From NCBI GenBank assembly GCA_030765065.1, contig CM060984.1, forward strand, positions 100,607,488 through 100,671,487: DNA of 64,000 nucleotides, in the 5' to 3' direction. Each line of letters starts with the position of its first letter. Within the stretch, counting starts at the first letter, position 1. Made by a program: the position numbers and the translations under genes. The stretch comes from Deroplatys truncata. Lineage: Eukaryota; Arthropoda; Insecta; Mantodea; Mantidae. The notes under the pieces are model-generated. The model searched no databases. It saw only the letters and a program-made list of their open reading frames with translations, and had not been told where the DNA came from. Positions 1 through 12,959 of the stretch are shown here, in pieces.

Positions 1-16
1 CCAGGACATAAAAAAA
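1..16 (+). repeat. End of the head module of an outer A-run repeat, interrupted by a nested copy
   Basis: The window opens with CCAGGACAT and an A-run, the last bases of the head module of this family. The matching body resumes at 922, so this is the left part of an outer copy split by the copy at 17-922. Confidence 0.75.
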
Positions 17-922
17 TCTGATGTGTTACACTCACATGACTTTCTCTACTCTTGTACAATCTAGTTTTACAAACGCCTATTCTCCATATGCTTTATGTTA
101 ATCGAGATATCGAGATGTCAATCTTATTGTTAATTTTCTTGTAGATGCAAGGGGAATATGGTAGCTTTTAAGCGATGGTCAAATATTTTAACGCTGGTTG
201 CTATGCGGCGCATTCCATTCTCTTTGCAAGTCCAGGACATAAAAAAATGAAGAACGAATTTGAGAAAAAGTATAAGTATTGGAAAATTTAAGGGAATAAC
301 AAGCAATATCTCGAAAACGGTTCACTCAACAAAAGAAATGTATATGACATAAGTTGTGTATTTTAACAAGATCTACATTTTTTGTGTAGTAAAATTTTGT
401 CTATCTCTTATGGTTTACCAGTTATGCAAAAGTCGTTCACAATGAAGAATACTTTTGGAGACATTCCCAGAAAATTCGAGATATACATTTCATTTCTCAT
501 GACATTATCTTAAACATATGATATTTTAATCAAAATCGTTAGAGCCATTTTTGAGAAAATTAAAATTTTCGAAAAATGTTCCATGTAAAGGGTAGTCTGG
601 GGTGGGGGGATTTTCTTGAAAACCTTCGTGTCGCATCTCTGGAAGATACTGAACCTAAATACCAAGTTTGGTGTTTATCCGACTGTTCGTTTTTGAGTTA
701 TGCTGTTCACAGACACACACACACACACACAGACACACACACACACACACAGACACACACACACACACACACACAGACACACACACGGACATGTTTCCAA
801 AAATACTTTTTTTGGATTCAGGAGGTCTCAAAACATGTATTTCCGGTGAAATCTCGGTATCGAATTTTTGGGTGGAATGCAATACTTCCCCTACTTACTA
901 TACGTAGTAGAGAAAGTAAAAA
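17..922 (+). mobile_element. A-run repeat, complete nested copy
   Basis: The copy starts TCTGATGTGTTACACTCACA and ends GAGAAAGTAAAAA. The head runs to about 247, then the body, then a long CA/GACA microsatellite at 711-788, then the tail with the TACTA-TACG-TAGTA hairpin. It sits inside the A-run of another copy. The open frame at 576-929 changes frame across the CA block relative to sister copies, so I do not call it a gene. Confidence 0.85.
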
Positions 923-1546
923 TGAATAACGAATTTGAGAAAATGTACAAGTATTGGAAAATTTAAGGGAATAACAAGCAATATCTCGAAAACGGTTCAC
1001 TCAACAAACAAAATATATATGACATAAATTGTGTATTTTAACGCGATCTACATTTTCTGTCTTGTAAAACTTTGCCTATCTCTTATGGTTTACCAGTTAT
1101 GCAAAAGTCGTTCACAATGAAGAATACTTTTAGACACATTCCCAGAAAATTCGAGATATACATTTCATTTGTCATGAAAATATCTTAAACATATGATATT
1201 TTAATCAAAATCGTTAGAGCCATTTTTGAGAAAATTAAAATTTTCGAAAAATTTTCCATGTAAAGGGTAGTTTGTGGTGGGGGGATTCTCTTGAAAACCT
1301 TCGTGTCGCATCCTTGGAAAATACTGAACCTGAATACCAAGTTTGGTGTTTATCCAACTGTTCGTTTCTGAGTTATGCTGTTCACAGACACACACACACA
1401 CATACACACACGGACATGTTTCCAAAAATGCTTTTTTTGGATTCAGGGGATCTCAAAACATGTATTTCCGGTGAAATCTCGGTATCGAATTTTTGGGTGG
1501 AATACAATACTTCCCCTACTTACTATACGTAGTAGAGAAAGTAAAA
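923..1546 (+). mobile_element. A-run repeat, outer copy: body, CA block and tail
   Basis: The body restarts exactly at the point (TGAATAACG after the A-run) where a normal copy passes from head to body, and continues through a short CA block (1387-1410) to the standard tail. Its head is the fragment at the left window edge. Confidence 0.8.
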
Positions 1547-1968
1547 ATAATGATTTGCTGTTAGTGAAGTGTAAAATAGGATAGTTATACGTGTGGCTTA
1601 GTTTGAAAATAAGTTAGAGTATTTCGGAGTGTTGGGTTATGTGGGATTTCACTCTCAATATGATTTAGGATAATAGAACAGTAGATTTTGCATATAGATA
1701 ATATAAGAACGCGTTTGTACCGGAGAATGCTGCAGTCTCTCTTGATTGTACAACACGTATGGTATTAAAGTTGCGATTAAAGCATACGAAACTTATTAGA
1801 GAAAAAATGAAATAGTTTGTCCGATGTCCATTATACCATCGTACTTGTTTTATTACTGCCAGGTGCTTGATGGTACGGAGGTATTAGCCCTAAGGCCTCT
1901 CCACTACATTCAAATTTGTGACGACTACGTTTGAGAAACAACTTCGACAGGTGTGTTGAGTTAAAAAA
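1547..1968. other. No gene seen
   Basis: AT-rich sequence between two A-run repeats. No long frame, RNA gene or recognisable element. Confidence 0.4.
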
Positions 1969-2857
1969 TCTGATGTGTTACACTCACATGACTTTCTCTA
2001 CTCTTGTACAAACTATTTTTACAAACACTTATTCTCCATATGCTTCATGTTAATGGAGATATCGAGATGTCAATCTTATTGATAATTTTCTTGTAGATGC
2101 AAGGGGAATATGGTAGGTTTTAAGCGATAGTCAAATATTTTAACGCTGGTTGCTATGCGGCGCATTCCATTCTGTTTGCATGTCCAGGACATAAAAAAAT
2201 GAATAACGAATTTGAGAAAAAGTATAAGTATTGGAAAATTTAAGGGAATAACAAGCAATATCTCGCAAACGGTTCACTCAACAAAAGAAAGGTATATGAC
2301 ATAAATTGTGTATTTTAACGCGATCTACATTTTTCGTGTAGTAAAATTTTGTCTATCTCTTATGGTTTACCAGTTATGAAAAAGTCGTTCATAATGAAGA
2401 ATACTTTTGGAGACATTCCCAGAAAATTCGAGATATACATTTTATTTGTCATGACAATATCTTAAACATATGATATTTTAATCAAAATCGTTATAGACGT
2501 TTTTGAGAAAATTAAAATTTTCGAAAAATGTTCCATGTAAAGGGTATTCCGGGGTGGGGATTTTCTTGAAAATCTTCGTGTCGCATCTCTGAAAGATACT
2601 GAACCTAAATACCAAGTTTGGTGTTTATCCGACTCTTCGTTTTTGAGTTATGCTGTTCACAGACACACAGACACACAGACAGACACACAGACACACAGAC
2701 ACACAGACAGACACACACACGGACATGTTTCCAAAAGTGCTTTTTTTGGATTCAGTGAGTCTTAAAACATGTATTTCCGGTGAAATCTCGGTATCGAAAT
2801 TTTGGGTGGAATACAATACTTCCCCTACTTACTATACGTAGTAGAGAAAGTAAAAAA
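1969..2857 (+). mobile_element. A-run repeat, complete copy
   Basis: Starts TCTGATG after six A and ends GAGAAAGTAAAAAA. The microsatellite at 2660-2720 is an interrupted CAGACACA type rather than pure CA. Head, body and tail are collinear with the reference copy at 13522-14360. Confidence 0.85.
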
Positions 2858-5395
2858 GAGCATAAACTCAGGAAGAGGTTGTGATGCTGCTACAAATTAT
2901 TACAGAGCGTAAGTATGATAGAAAATAGAACCATAGTGCAATTTTCGTTAACTTGAATCATTTCCTAACTCTCTCACCCCTCTCTTCGAGATATTATTCC
3001 TATTATATAAATTAGGTCCGAGCATTCACCTCGGCATCGCTACAAAAAGAACTATGTAGGGCTTTCACTAGATTAAAACAATTCGGAATATTAAATTATT
3101 CAGGTTTCGCTATTAACACGCTCCGTGTATTGTGAATGAAATTATTAAAAATGCTTGCATTTAGAAGAAAACCCCCATAAACAAACACAAATGAAAAGCC
3201 TATGTTATGTATGATTTCGCAGTTAACATGCTCTTGTAGATTAGTGTGGAAATATGTTGGGTGATTTCGGAGTAGTAGTTTATATGGATTTTTGTTTTCA
3301 GCTTCCTATAGTTTAGTAGAAAATGGGACATTTTGGCATATAAGATTAAGTTTTGCTGTTATTTTGTGAAGGTTACCTGAAAAATAGGTTAGACGCACGA
3401 ATATTGGGTTAATATCTATTACCTACATTATATATTTAAGCAGACATTGCTGTGTTTGCGTTAAAGAAAAAGAAAATAAAACGATGTGCAAACATGTCTA
3501 AAATAATGCTTGAAGTATTATGCAGCAGAAAATGTGTAATAGAAATTAAGCGTACCACAATCTAATAACCTTTACAAAATTCACCCTCGTCCCAAACCTG
3601 GAAACTACACTTTCGGAAGTCTAATTATTTTGGCTTTCCTCCAGATATATAAATATTGCTCTAATGTTTCGCCTTGGAATCGCTATCGACTGTCAATCGA
3701 GGCCGAAGGTACGCCATTTTTGTATGGTTACCTCCAGGTTAGTACCCTAACCGCTACCGAGGTGGCGGTTACTTCATCCCTAAGAATGACTCCCGGTTCG
3801 CTGTTAACCGAAGATCGTAATGTGAAAATTTGCCCTGACTCGCAGTTAATATCTAACCGGAAGCTTAATCGGAGATCGTAATACAAGTCCTGAGACTTCT
3901 TTGGAGAGCTTTCGAATGATGCGCCAATTTCGTCAATTTTTTCCGCGTTAGAATATACATTTTTTCGTTTCTTTGATTTAGCGATCCCGTTGTCCTAAAC
4001 TTATTAACGAGGCACCTAACGGCATCTCTATTTGGAACTGGAATACCAGAAAATGTCTCCTAGAATTCTCTACGCACCTGTCTACGTGATTTGGTTTTTA
4101 CGTATGTATCATACATAAATTTTTTTGTTTAAGCATGAATTTTTCGGTAGGCATTTCAGTGGACCAATATCAACACAAGAACAGCAATAATATGAATACT
4201 CTAAAGTAATTCATATATAACTTAGATGTCCTGAATAAACTTTCAACTTTGAGATGCAATATAAATAAACTCTAGTCTTTACAGCTCGAACTGTATGCAG
4301 GAACTGACGCAGTATAACATAGTTATCAAACCTAGCCTTGAGCGGGTCGTTCGCATTAGTGTACTGTGAAAAAATACCGAGGTAACTGCGGTGAAGGCGA
4401 ACGACGCATATACGCGATCTGTGGCCCAGTTTTAAACAGAATGCATGGTGGAAGCACACCTAAAATATGAGCAGGAAACGGAATGAAAGCGAAATGGTGG
4501 AAAAGAAATCATGGTAAAAGAGAAACCACACCAGAATTCGCCTACCGACCAGGGAAAACCACGAAAAATCCAAGGTTAGAATGGGCAGTCGACGGAAATG
4601 GAACCGAATGTGAGTCTCACAGTTACCCCGGAGTCATATCACTCATTACCGAGCCCCCTTAAAGACAGATAATGCACATTTATAATTATAGCTTGTTTCA
4701 TCCGTTTAAAGGAGGAAAATGATTTAGATGAGAACTTGTAGAGCAAGGGTCGCTTACTTGAGAATTATAAACAAAATTGTGATTCACATGTGTTCCAGTA
4801 TCATCCGCATAATTTGCCGATCATGCTGCATAGGTCAAGGTGATGAACCCAGAATATCCCAGCGAATTCTCAGAAGGGGAAAAAATAAAGGAAAGAAGTA
4901 GTCCCAGCGGCATGGCAATGGAGTTCATTAAGGTGACAACCGCAAGGCAATACATCGTGATCACGGATGTCAATCAGATCCCAACAGTGTGGGTTTCTAA
5001 TTGAATGGATACACCGCCTTTGTTTTCAACCAAAGTAATAAAAACCCTCGGAACTGAGAGACACGTCCACACACAGCCACGAACAGCTGCGAGAGCAACA
5101 GGTCGATCGTCTTCAGCAAACTCTTGGGACACCAGTAAGTACACCAGAACTATCGTGAGCGTTATTGCAAGCTTTCAAAATAAGAAATAGTGGTAGTTAT
5201 TCTAAAATTCTGGCCTAGAAATAGGTTAAAACAAAAAATAAATATTTAAGGGGAGTTAGAAATGCAAAGTTAAGGTTTTCTTTTTATATCAAATTAATGT
5301 TTACAGTTTCTTGATTAATTTCGTGTAACATAGGTTGATTAGAAATATTTCATTATGCTTTATGATTCATATGCTCTTCCGCACTTGTTCATTTA
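2858..5395. other. Unannotated stretch, no gene recognised
   Basis: AT-rich sequence. The longest open frame (3630-3881, +, 83 codons) resembles nothing I know and has no family motif. 4210-4460 and 5005-5190 have shorter unremarkable frames. Probably intergenic or degraded repeat. Confidence 0.35.
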
Positions 5396-5778
5396 AAAAC
5401 CTGATGTGATATTTTCAGTGACATTCCTTACTCTTCTTTCTTGCAAAAGCTTATTCTCTTATCTGTTTCATTTTAATTCAGATAAACGTTTGTAAAAATC
5501 GTATAATTACACAAGTCATTATAGGCCCCAAGGTATAGGCAAATCTTTGAAAAGGGGTCGCTATATTCTGGCTTTGAAGTTCCATTCTTTGCATGACCGT
5601 GAGGAACGAACGAAAGGTGGCTTAGCATAAAGCATATTGGAAAATCCAAATCAATATCTCAGAAATAGTTAATGCCATAAATAGAAATTTGACATAAATC
5701 GTCCATTTTAACGAAATCTGTATGTTTTGTGTAGTCAGCTGTTGTTTATCTTTTAATGTGTGCCAATTATAAAAAAAA
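5396..5778 (+). repeat. Diverged A-run repeat, head and part of body
   Basis: Starts CTGATGTGATATTTTCAGTG and runs through a recognisable but diverged head and early body, then breaks at GTGCCAATTAT plus an A-run where the next copy begins. It looks older than its neighbour and truncated by it. Confidence 0.65.
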
Positions 5779-6615
5779 TCTGATGTGTTACATTCACATG
5801 ACTATCTCTACTCTTGTACAAACATTTTTACAAACGCTTATTCTCCATATGCTTCATGTTAATCGAGATATCGAGATGTTAATCTTATTGCTAATTTTCT
5901 TGTAGATGCAAGGCGAATTGGTAGGCTTTAAGCTATAGTCAGATATTTTAAGAGCTGGTTCCTATGTGGAGTATTCCATTCTCTTTGCATTACCAGGACA
6001 AAAAAAAAGAATAACGAATTTGAGAAAAAGTATAAGTATTGGAAAATTTAAGAGAATAACAAGCAATGTCTCCAAAATGGTTCACCCAACAAAAAAATGT
6101 ATATGACGTAAATTGTGTATTTTAACGCGATCTACATTTTTTGTGTAGTAAACATTTGTCTATCTCATGGTTTACAAGTTATGCAAAAGTCGTTCACAAT
6201 GAAGAATACTTTTGGAGACATTCCCAGAAAATTCGAGATATACATTTCATTTGTCACGAAAACATCTTAAACATATGATATTTTAATCAAAACGTTAGAG
6301 CCATTTTTGAGAAATTTAAAATTTTCGAAAACTGTTCCATGTAAAGGGTAATATAGGGTGGGGGGATGTTCTTGAAAACCTTCGTGTCGCATCTCTGGAA
6401 GATACTAAACCTAAATACCAAGTTTGGTGTTTATCCGACTGTTCGTTTCTGAGTTATGCTGTTCACAGACACACACACGGACACGTTTCCAAAATTGATT
6501 TTTTTGGATTCAGTGGGTCTCAAAACATGTATTTCCGGTGAAATCTCGATAGAAAAGTTTTGGGTGAAATACAATACTTCCCCTACTTACTATACGTAGT
6601 AGAGAAAGTAAAAAA
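5779..6615 (+). mobile_element. A-run repeat, complete copy
   Basis: Starts TCTGATG after eight A and ends GAGAAAGTAAAAAA. The CA block is short (about 10 bases near 6470). It is inserted in the A-run that ends the older fragment at 5396-5778. Confidence 0.82.
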
Positions 6616-6765
6616 CAGTACGACGTTCATTCAGAATAAAGAAGAATTCATAGGTTATATATAGAAAGTTTAAGATGTATATTTTATGTCTCATGCAAAT
6701 GCCTTAGACATATATTGTTTTAGCCCAAATCCTTAGAGCCATTTTGGAGTAAACAAAACAAAATA
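6616..6765 (+). repeat. A-run repeat body fragment
   Basis: Contains diverged body sequence (TTTAAGATGTATATTTTATG and CCTTAGAGCCATTTT) without head or tail. Probably the remainder of the older copy split by 5779-6615. Confidence 0.5.
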
Positions 6766-7630
6766 TCTGTGATACATACACATGACTTTCTCTACCTTTA
6801 TCTTTATTAACGGGTATGCAAACTATTCTTACTAAAGCTTATTTTTCTATCTACTGCATTTAATCCAAATCAACCTTTGTAAAATAGCTACATTATTCAT
6901 TTCGGTATAAATACAAAGAGAACAGCGATAGTCAAGTGTTTAAGAACTGGATGTTATATGATGGCCTTAAAATTCCATACTGTTTCCATGCAATCGCGAG
7001 AAACAATGGAAATCGATGGGACTTTGAAAGAGTAAGTATTATATAATTTGAACCTATAATAACCGATATCTTAGAAACGGCTTATGCCAAAAAAACTTGC
7101 TTTAAGTAAATTGTGTGTTTTAAAGAGATCCACATTTTTTGTATGGTAAGTTTTGGACTATCGCTTAACGTTTAGAAGTTGTACAAGATTATACAAAATT
7201 CCTTCCGAATGAAGAGGACTTCCTAGGCTATTCCCAGAAAGTTCAAGATATACATTTTATTTGTCACGTAAATATCTTATATATATGATATTTTAATAAC
7301 AATTGTTAGAGGCATTTTTTAGAAAATAATATTTTCGAACAATTTTCCATGTAAACGATAGTTGGGGATTGGGGAATTTTCTTGAAAATCTTCGTGTCGC
7401 ATCCTTGGAGGATACTAAACTCAAATACCAAGTTTGGTATTTATCCGACTTTTCGTTTTTGAGTTATGCTGTTCACAGTCATACACACACGGACATGTTT
7501 CCAAAATGCTGAATTATTTGAATTCAGAACGCCTCAAAACATGTATTTCCGGTGAAATCTCTGTATCGAATTTTTTGTTGGAATGCATTACTTCCCCTAC
7601 TTGTTGTACGTGTAGTGGAGAATGTAATAA
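6766..7630 (+). mobile_element. A-run repeat, diverged subfamily
   Basis: Starts TCTGTGATACATACACATGA and ends with a mutated tail (TACGTGTAGTGGAGAATGT). The head carries CCTTTATCTTTATTAACGGG, a variant shared with 61469-62305, so this is a separate subfamily. Confidence 0.7.
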
Positions 7631-7646
7631 CAAGAAGTATTAACAA

Positions 7647-7880
7647 CATGTAAAGGGTAGCTTATGATGAGTAAGTTTCATAAAAATCAACAAGTTTTCT
7701 CTTTAGAAGGTACTGAACGTAAATACCAAATTAGGTATTTTATATGACTTTTCCTTTTTTATTTATACTGCTCACAGACGACATATATACACACAATTTT
7801 TCTAATAACTTTACTGGATTGGGGGACCTCAAGACATATATTGCCGTTGAAATCTCAATATCGAATTTTTGGTAACACTG
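7647..7880 (+). repeat. A-run repeat body-tail fragment
   Basis: Aligns from CATGTAAAGGGTAG in the body to ATCGAATTTTTGG in the tail, with the terminal hairpin missing. Confidence 0.6.
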
Positions 7881-9553
7881 AAATATTTTAATCTTATTGA
7901 ACACACTTTTCTAATAATTTGGATTTACAGTAATTGGGGCCAGAGTTGTACATTAACGCTGCAAAAGGCTTAATATAAACAAAATGTAAAAATTCAAATT
8001 AAAATTTTAATTTCGTTTTCCCAAACAATCCACTAAGGAAAGAAAATGAATAAATGCATAAAGCACCCAGAGAACATTTTGTTATAGTATCTTTACTACC
8101 AGGGAAAAACCAGTCATGAAACGAGATAACCCGTTTCCCGTTAAACTGAGTGTATGGAACCGGTTTGTCTAGCAAAAGAAATGTCATGAATCTATTTATG
8201 ACAGGAAGCACATTTAGAATCACGTTTATCAAGATTATACCACAAATAAAATACATAAACCGACAGACTTTATCAAAATACAGTGAAAAATAGTGTTATA
8301 CTCATGTCCAAAATGAAGTTCAATAGTTTAAGAATAAAATCACCGTCATTGGGATATCCTGAGTCCAGGAAGTTGATGCCAACGACGGAAGTGAGACTAA
8401 TGGAAACCTCAAAATTAGGAGATTCTTAAATAAGAATATAAAATATAAAATATTTTAGAGAATTGCATACATTTTTGTCCCAATGACTCAAACATCACTA
8501 TAAAGAGTTTCCTACCTGAAAGAAGAGGGGTAACAAACTTGAATCACACATGATTTGCCCATATCATACAGACATCTATGCGTGGAATAATCTGAGAATG
8601 TGCAGAACTTTAATTATTAATTAATTAATAATAATACACCGACTTCAGGATGTCTATAATAATATTAATTATGTGCAACTCAAGTATTATAATATAATTT
8701 AGATTCAGAAGCTAAAAAGTTAGGAAAAATACATAATTCATTCTTTCTTTCTTTTGAGAAGAATAAATCACTACAGTTTCAGGTATCATTGCAAATTCCT
8801 GAAAAATGTTGTATGCAATGTTGCTCTCTGTTTTTAGTATTTCTGCTCGTAAACAAAAGAATATTATACAACAGTGTCTGTGTTTTGGTGCTTTAGCCTC
8901 AAAATACCGAGATACCGCTTTCGGTTCCCGCTATAAGTCTGGGAATGTTTCTTCAGTTAGAATTATCCTCTCTGAATCTGGAAGTAGGAACGAGAGCAAA
9001 TATGTGTGGTATAATCTGTAGGGACCCAGGGATAGAATTTACCATTTTCTGTAGTTTTGAAACTATTTAATTTAAATTTTGTACACATATTTGCTGTCAT
9101 AAAAAAACCCATAGACACAATTGAATTTGATGTGATAATCGCTTTCCAATGCATTAACTATTATATAAGCATTTAATAGAAGGTTTTGATGCTCCTTGAA
9201 GACTCCTTGCAACATAATATTTTAAGTACAGTAATAACTCATTTTCTTGTTTTCTAAGCATAAAAAATGAGACTTTTATGTTTTTAAATTACACTTGTCT
9301 GCATTTCAAAATTTTTGTCAGATGAATTCTTAAAAGTAGGTGTTGTTGAATCAAGTTTTTTTCACGTCAGGTTTTTGCACAAAATAAAAAGTAATGTTTT
9401 GACAATTTTACTAATGAGCGTAGAAAAGTATTTAAATACCATTTCACACAAGGTAAGTTTTTATTCAAGAAACATTTTAAGAATAATCTCAAGAACTCCC
9501 CTAATTTATTTCATGACTACATTTTAACAAAAGAAGAAGCCAAATTGTTTCAT
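7881..9553. other. No gene recognised
   Basis: AT-rich sequence. Short open frames (7999-8256 minus, 8806-9021 plus, 9315-9527 plus) show no family motif. 8600-8640 is a run of TTAATTAATTAATAATAATA. Confidence 0.35.
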
Positions 9554-10140
9554 TTAATTTTTTTTTTCAAATTTTCTCTTCTTTGTCTTCCTTGCAGATC
9601 CTTGAAAATGACTGTCCCTCCTCAACATCCAACAGTAGTCGGCCATCATAGTTTCATTCCATCTCCCCTGGTACCTCCTCTCCATTTCCTTAACATCTTG
9701 GTGAACACGTTCACCCTGCTCTTCACTATAATGTCCCAGATTTTCTGGAAAGTAGTCGATATGTGAATGAAGAAAATGCACCTTTACACTCATGTTACAA
9801 CCCATTTTCTTGAAATTTTCCAACACTGTTTGGACAATGGCCTTGTAATTAGGATCTTTGTTATTGCCTAAGAAGTTTTCAGCAACTGATCGGAAGGCGG
9901 TCCATGCTTCTATTTCTCTCTCATTCATTGTCTTCTCAAAATCTTCATCCTTCATCAGTTTCCTTATTTCAGGACCAACAAAAATTCCTGCCTTTAATTT
10001 GTCTTGTGTAATGAAGGGGAATTTCTTGGAAAGGTACTTGAAGCAGGGCCCATCCTGTGATAGAGCTCTTACAAATTGCTTCATCAAGCCCAGTTTTATG
10101 TGTAGTGGCGGAAGCAATATCTTTATATTTTTGAAGTGAA
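9554..10140 (-). pseudogene. Fragment of a widespread arthropod repeat ORF (transposon-associated, unnamed)
   Basis: The open frame encodes about 195 residues. It has LLPPLHIKLGLMKQFVRAL near its start, then IFVGPEIRKLM, NMSVKVHFLHSHIDYFPENL, EQGERVHQDVKEMERRYQG and WNETMMADYCWMLRRDS, and a basic K/R-rich end. I recall this block from many uncharacterised, multi-copy arthropod and cnidarian proteins, which suggests a transposon-encoded protein; I cannot name its superfamily. The frame continues upstream past 10117 without an ATG (the first codon of the longest frame is TTG), so it is either an internal or 3' exon or a 5'-truncated copy. No terminal repeats are visible. The reading frame is intact, so recent insertion or use as a host exon is possible. 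Confidence 0.6.
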
Positions 10141-10340
10141 ATTGTGAAAAAACTGTACGTGATAGAAAAAAACTAAAAGCAGTTCTGAAATCAGCATAAA
10201 AATTAAGACAGAATCACTTATTATTTTTCAGTCATCCGATATCATGCAGACTAGTGTTATAGTTTACTTACTGAGATAATATTTTTCTTTCTTTTGTGTT
10301 TTTACAGTTAGCATTCCTACACTTTCTATTAAAAATTATT

Positions 10341-11190
10341 TTTATTTTCCCTACTATATAGCGTAAGTAGTGAAAGCATTGTATTCCACCAAAGAGTTCG
10401 ATACCGAGATATCACCAGAAATATACGTTTTTGAGGCACCCTGATTAAAAAAAAACATTGTTAGAAAAAGGTACATGTGTATGTATGTGTGTGTGTGAAC
10501 AGCATAAGTCGAAAACGAAAAGTCGGATAAATACCGAACTTGGTATTTAGGTTCAATGTCTTCCAAGGAAACGACACGAAGATTTTCAAGAAAATCCCCC
10601 AGCTGAAACTACCCTTTACATGGAACACTTTTTTGAAATTCTTATTTTCTAAAAAAAAATGGCTCTAAGATTTTGTTCAAATACAAATCACATATATATC
10701 TTGAGCTTTCTGCGAATAACTTGTGAATTCCACTTCAGTTGGAAGAAATTTTGTATAATCTTGTACAACTGTTAAACGTTAAACGATAGACGAAAACGTA
10801 CTACGCAAAAAATGTAGATCACTTTAAAAAACACATTTCTTCGAGTAAGTTTTTTGTGCCATAAGCCATTTCTGAGATACTCGTATTAATGGTTCGAATT
10901 GTTAATTACTTGTCATTTTTTAAAAGTCCTTTCAAGATTCAATTGTTTCTCGCGATTTCATGGAAACAGTATGGAATTTTAAGGTCAGCATATAGCGTCC
11001 AGTTCTTAAACATTTGACTGTCGCTCTTCCCTTTGTATCTATAACGAAATGTGTGTATGCAAAGATTTATTTCGATTAAAATGTAATAGATAGAAGAATA
11101 AGCTTTAGTAAGAATAGTTTGTATACTCACTAATGAACGATAGAGGGTAGAGGGAATTTAATTGAATGTATCGCATAAGTTTTTTTTAGA
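10341..11190 (-). mobile_element. A-run repeat, diverged copy
   Basis: Minus-strand copy from a mutated tail (TTTTCCCTACTATATAGCG) through a short TG block (10479-10498), body and head. The head has the longer variant also seen at 6766. Its outer end is decayed. Confidence 0.7.
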
Positions 11191-11856
11191 TCTACTCTAA
11201 AACAGTTACTTGTCGGACTTAACAAGCTGAAAAAAATAGTTCTTTAGTGGCTTAGGCGCTAAAGTTATCACTGCAAAGTTTCGCACCATTCCGATTCAAT
11301 GCTTCTGGCTCGGATTGAAATTTCCTCAGAATTATCACTCGTATTTTTCAAAAAAAATTAGATAAATAAGGTGCTTCGTATGCATGTTACAATAGAAATC
11401 CGTATTTATACGCAGCCTATAAACTTCAAAATAATTACCACTTATAATCCCAGTTTAAAGTTGAAACTTTTGTTTGTTTTCTTCAGTTAGAAACATGTTG
11501 GTATACGTCATCATCATTCGTGCAAGGATTGGCCATGCTTGCCTGTTCCGTCTTCACAGCACTATTCCTGGATGTCCAACATATCTTCTACATTGAGGCT
11601 ATAGCTATTCATCAAGGCTTGTGATCCTTTCACTATTCATTCGATCTAGGAGGACTCTCAAGTTGTCCTTATAATGTTCTATTTTTTTATTTATGTTATA
11701 TATGCTTTCCTATACGAATAAATTTAATTTCCATGATTGTATCTTACTTTTATCTCTTTCATACGTTATCCAAGCTTATCCGAACATTAACGCTAGTACG
11801 GCCGTTATCTTATAACATTTTAATGCTGTCCGTAAATACAGCTTATATTATAAAAA
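11191..11856. other. No gene seen
   Basis: AT-rich sequence between two A-run repeats, without a supported feature. Confidence 0.35.
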
Positions 11857-12701
11857 TCTGTGTTACACTCACATTACTGTTTCTACTCTTTACAAACTAT
11901 TTTTACAAACGCTTACTCTCCATCTACTTCATGTTAATCGATATAAAAATTTGCAGAAACTATCGTATTGTTAATTTTCTTGTCGGTGCAAGGGGAATAT
12001 GGTAGGCTTTAAGCGATAGTCAAATCTTTTAAGAGCTGCTTGCTATGTGGCGCATTCCATTCATTCTCTTTGCATATTCAGGACATAAAAAAACGAATAA
12101 CGAATTTCCATTTGAGGAAAACTGTAAGTATTGGAAAATTCAAACAAATAACAAGGAAAATCCCGGAAATGGTTCACTGCATAAAAAATGTATATGACAT
12201 AAATTGTGTGTTTTAATGAGATCCACATTTTTTGTGTGTACAATTTTGCCTGTCTCTTGTGGTTTACCGGTTATGCAAAATGCATTCAGAATGAACGACT
12301 TTTGGGGATAATCCCAGAAAATTCAAGATATACCTTTCATTTGGCATGAAAATATCTTAAACATATGATATTTTAATCAAAATCGTTAGAGCCAATTTTG
12401 AAAAACCCAAATTTTTTAAAAATGTTCCATGTAAATGGTAGTCTGGGGTGGAGAATTTTCTTGAAAATCTTCGTGCCGTATCTTTGAAAGATACTGAACC
12501 TAAATACCAGGTTTGGTGTTTATCTGTTTTTAAGCTATGCTGTTCACAGACACACACGGACGTTCTTCTAAAAATGTTTTTTTCTTTTTTTTGGATTCAA
12601 GAGATCCCAAAACAGGTATTTCCGGTGAAATCTCGATATCTAATTTTTGGGTGGAATGCAATACTTTCCCTACTTACTATACGTAGTAGATAAAGTAAAA
12701 A
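11857..12701 (+). mobile_element. A-run repeat, complete copy
   Basis: Starts TCTGTGTTACACTCACATTA and ends AGATAAAGTAAAAA. The microsatellite is reduced to CACAGACACACACGG. It shares the CGATATAAAAATTTGCAGAA head variant with 58604-59590. Confidence 0.8.
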
Positions 12702-12959
12702 TAAGTTGCTTGTTCCAGCATTTTATTTTATAAACTTATTTTTGAACGCACAGGATATTTACCACAAAGGGCCATAACTTTCATTTTCTTTGTAGATATT
12801 TTCAACTTATATTATTTTCAGATTGATTTATCTTATATACGGAACGCTGTAAATTATCGTCACTATTGCTATCGTATTATTGCTTATACAATTTGCATAT
12901 AATTTAATGCTTACATACTTATTTCTACTTATTGGTATATCTTATTTCATTCTTCCGTT

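Noticed and set aside
655-882. Minus-strand frames rich in CVCVSVC from the microsatellites.
   Set aside because: Pure translation of (TG)n; no independent support.
576-929. Recurrent open frame beginning MFHVKGSLGWG and running through HTHT repeats, seen in several A-run repeats (576, 14073, 36486, 59277).
   Set aside because: The frame downstream of the CA block switches between copies according to microsatellite length, and both frames stay open by chance of composition. It contains no known domain. Treated as non-coding repeat.
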